The position numbers and the translations under genes were made by a program. From contig SKTL01000423.1 in the NCBI GenBank assembly GCA_007122555.1, positions 1 through 5,329 on the forward strand: DNA of 5,329 nucleotides, read 5' to 3'. How positions within the stretch are numbered: the first letter of the stretch is position 1; every line of letters begins with the position of its first letter. Positions 4,675 through 5,329 of this stretch are shown here, piece after piece. The notes beneath the pieces are model-generated. The model saw only the letters and a program-made list of their open reading frames with translations. It was not told where the DNA came from and did not search any database. Origin of the DNA: Thermomicrobiaceae bacterium. GTDB lineage: Bacteria > Chloroflexota > Chloroflexia > Thermomicrobiales > Thermomicrobiaceae.

Positions 4675-5329
4675 CGGTCGGCGCCCCGCACGCGCACGGT
4701 GTCGGCGCCGCCGGCCTGCACCGCGGTCTCGAGCTCGTCGGACAGCGGCCCGATGAGGTAGACCCTGGTGGTCCCCAACCGGGCGAGCTCGCGAGCGACC
4801 ACGGCAGCGAGCCGCGCCTCGGCGGTGAGCAGCAGCGGGCCCCCGACCGCGCCCGCCAGGACCGAGGCGGTGAGCGCGTCGGGGTAGCGCTGACCGCTTG
4901 CGAGCACCGCGGTGTCAGCGCCCTGCTCCCACCCCGCCTGGCTGAGCCTGACCGCGGTCTCGTAGCGGTTGCCGCCGGCCAGGCCGTCGACCTTGACGGG
5001 CGGTGCGACCTGCGTGGCGACCGGTGGCGGGGCCACCACACGACCCCGGTCGTCGAGCACGCCGAAGCAGTAACCCCGGCTGCGCGCGCCGTCGATGATG
5101 CGCGGCAGCGCGGCGATGGTGGTCGGCGCCTGGGAGCTGCCGTCATGCAGCAGGATCACCGCGCCCGGCGCGAGGCCGGCGAGCACCGTCCGCACGATCC
5201 CGTCCGCCGACGTGCCGGCCCAGTCGCGCGGGTCGACCGACCACAGCACCTGCTGGTAGCCGGCCCCGCCCAGCACGGACGCGACCCGGGCGCTCGTCGC
5301 GCCGTAGGGCGGGCGGACGAGCGGGGCCG
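4467..5329 (-). CDS. Polysaccharide deacetylase with cell-wall-binding repeats, partial at both ends
   Basis: The reading frame runs in open from the right edge and ends at a TAG at 4469-4467. The start lies outside the window; the GTG at 5276 is internal. It opens with the C-terminal part of a NodB-type (carbohydrate esterase 4) deacetylase. RPPYGAT (about 5314-5294) is the substrate-groove motif, WSVDPRDW (about 5243-5220) is the DxxDW-type motif, and AVILLHDG (about 5159-5136) holds the late catalytic-region Leu-x-His. The TFDDG and HxxxH metal motifs would lie upstream, out of view. A proline-rich linker (VVAPPPVATQVAPPV) leads to cell-wall-binding repeat 2 units. The first, from VDGLAGGNRYETAVRLS, is complete (about 4988-4692). 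The second starts at RGADRYDTSVRIA (about 4688) and is cut at about 4524. The last 17-19 residues before the stop are antisense to the glycosyltransferase. The protein would be exported, anchored to the cell wall and deacetylate peptidoglycan or a similar glycan. Style and GC suggest a high-GC actinobacterium. Confidence 0.85.
   Translation of the reverse strand, partial: APLVRPPYGATSARVASVLGGAGYQQVLWSVDPRDWAGTSADGIVRTVLAGLAPGAVILLHDGSSQAPTTIAALPRIIDGARSRGYCFGVLDDRGRVVAPPPVATQVAPPVKVDGLAGGNRYETAVRLSQAGWEQGADTAVLASGQRYPDALTASVLAGAVGGPLLLTAEARLAAVVARELARLGTTRVYLIGPLSDELETAVQAGGADTVRVRGADRYDTSVRIAVEATLHGADPSTVLVATGEDFADALAASVLAAGQGWPVLLTRPSGDLTNTIDGGTARYAR
4505..4525. other. Sequence joint between two unlike genomic sources
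   Basis: Left of this point the plus strand encodes a glycosyltransferase at moderate GC. Right of it the minus strand encodes a cell-wall-binding protein at very high GC. Sample rows counted by hand give 33 of 60 G/C at 3841-3900 and 49 of 60 at 4681-4740. The cell-wall-binding repeat reads normally up to WPVLLTR (ending near 4524) and then turns into antisense glycosyltransferase sequence. The glycosyltransferase reads normally up to about VLVKSPLG (ending near 4524) and then turns into antisense repeat sequence. The exact joint is blurred by the short GC-rich stretch at 4514-4525, which may be shared microhomology. No insertion sequence, tRNA or direct repeat is visible at it. Confidence 0.8.

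Noticed and set aside
4508..5146. A 212-codon minus-strand frame in the GC-rich right end
   Set aside because: It is an alternate frame of the deacetylase/cell-wall-binding gene. Its composition is almost all Ser, Arg, Pro and Ala, as expected of a shifted high-GC gene.
1..5329. CRISPR array, insertion sequence, phage or defence genes
   Set aside because: No repeated spacer-like units, transposase or integrase motifs, terminal inverted repeats, or defence-type domains were seen anywhere in the window.

Overview
The left 4.5 kb looks like an ordinary chromosomal housekeeping segment of a moderately GC-rich bacterium. The gene set and sequence style (GatB/YqeY-like protein, 7TM-HD c-di-AMP phosphodiesterase, YbeY and a family 2 glycosyltransferase in one tight run) would fit a member of the Chloroflexota, perhaps near Thermomicrobia. 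That placement is inferred from gene order and protein style and is not proven. The right 0.8 kb is much richer in GC: one hand-counted 60-base row at 4681-4740 has 49 G/C, against 33 at 3841-3900. It carries the C-terminal part of a secreted deacetylase with cell-wall-binding repeats, of a kind typical of high-GC Actinobacteria.

Layout. Positions 28-246 hold two tRNA genes on the minus strand: tRNA-Gly(GCC), with its own consensus promoter at 281-309, and tRNA-Leu(UAA) downstream of it, separated by a terminator-like hairpin. A second near-consensus promoter (377-406) points the other way and serves the plus-strand genes. These are yqeY (547-1020), an 87-base gap with an inverted repeat, pgpH (1108-3306), ybeY (3306-3764, overlapping pgpH by one base) and a glycosyltransferase gene (from 3754, overlapping ybeY by 11 bases). 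The overlaps and the ribosome binding site inside the end of ybeY point to one translationally coupled operon. PgpH would hydrolyse the second messenger c-di-AMP, YbeY would act in 16S rRNA maturation and ribosome quality control, and the glycosyltransferase probably builds a cell-surface glycan.

At about 4505-4525 the character of the sequence changes abruptly. The glycosyltransferase loses its natural C-terminus, and a minus-strand coding region that runs in from the right edge loses its own C-terminus at the same point. The two genes are joined tail to tail with no insertion sequence, integrase or repeat visible at the joint. The simplest reading is a chimeric assembly or amplification joint between two genomes.

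I found no convincing undescribed system. The observations most worth checking are the joint, a His-to-Asp change at the third zinc-ligand position of YbeY, and the arrangement in which tRNA-Leu sits behind a terminator with no promoter of its own.
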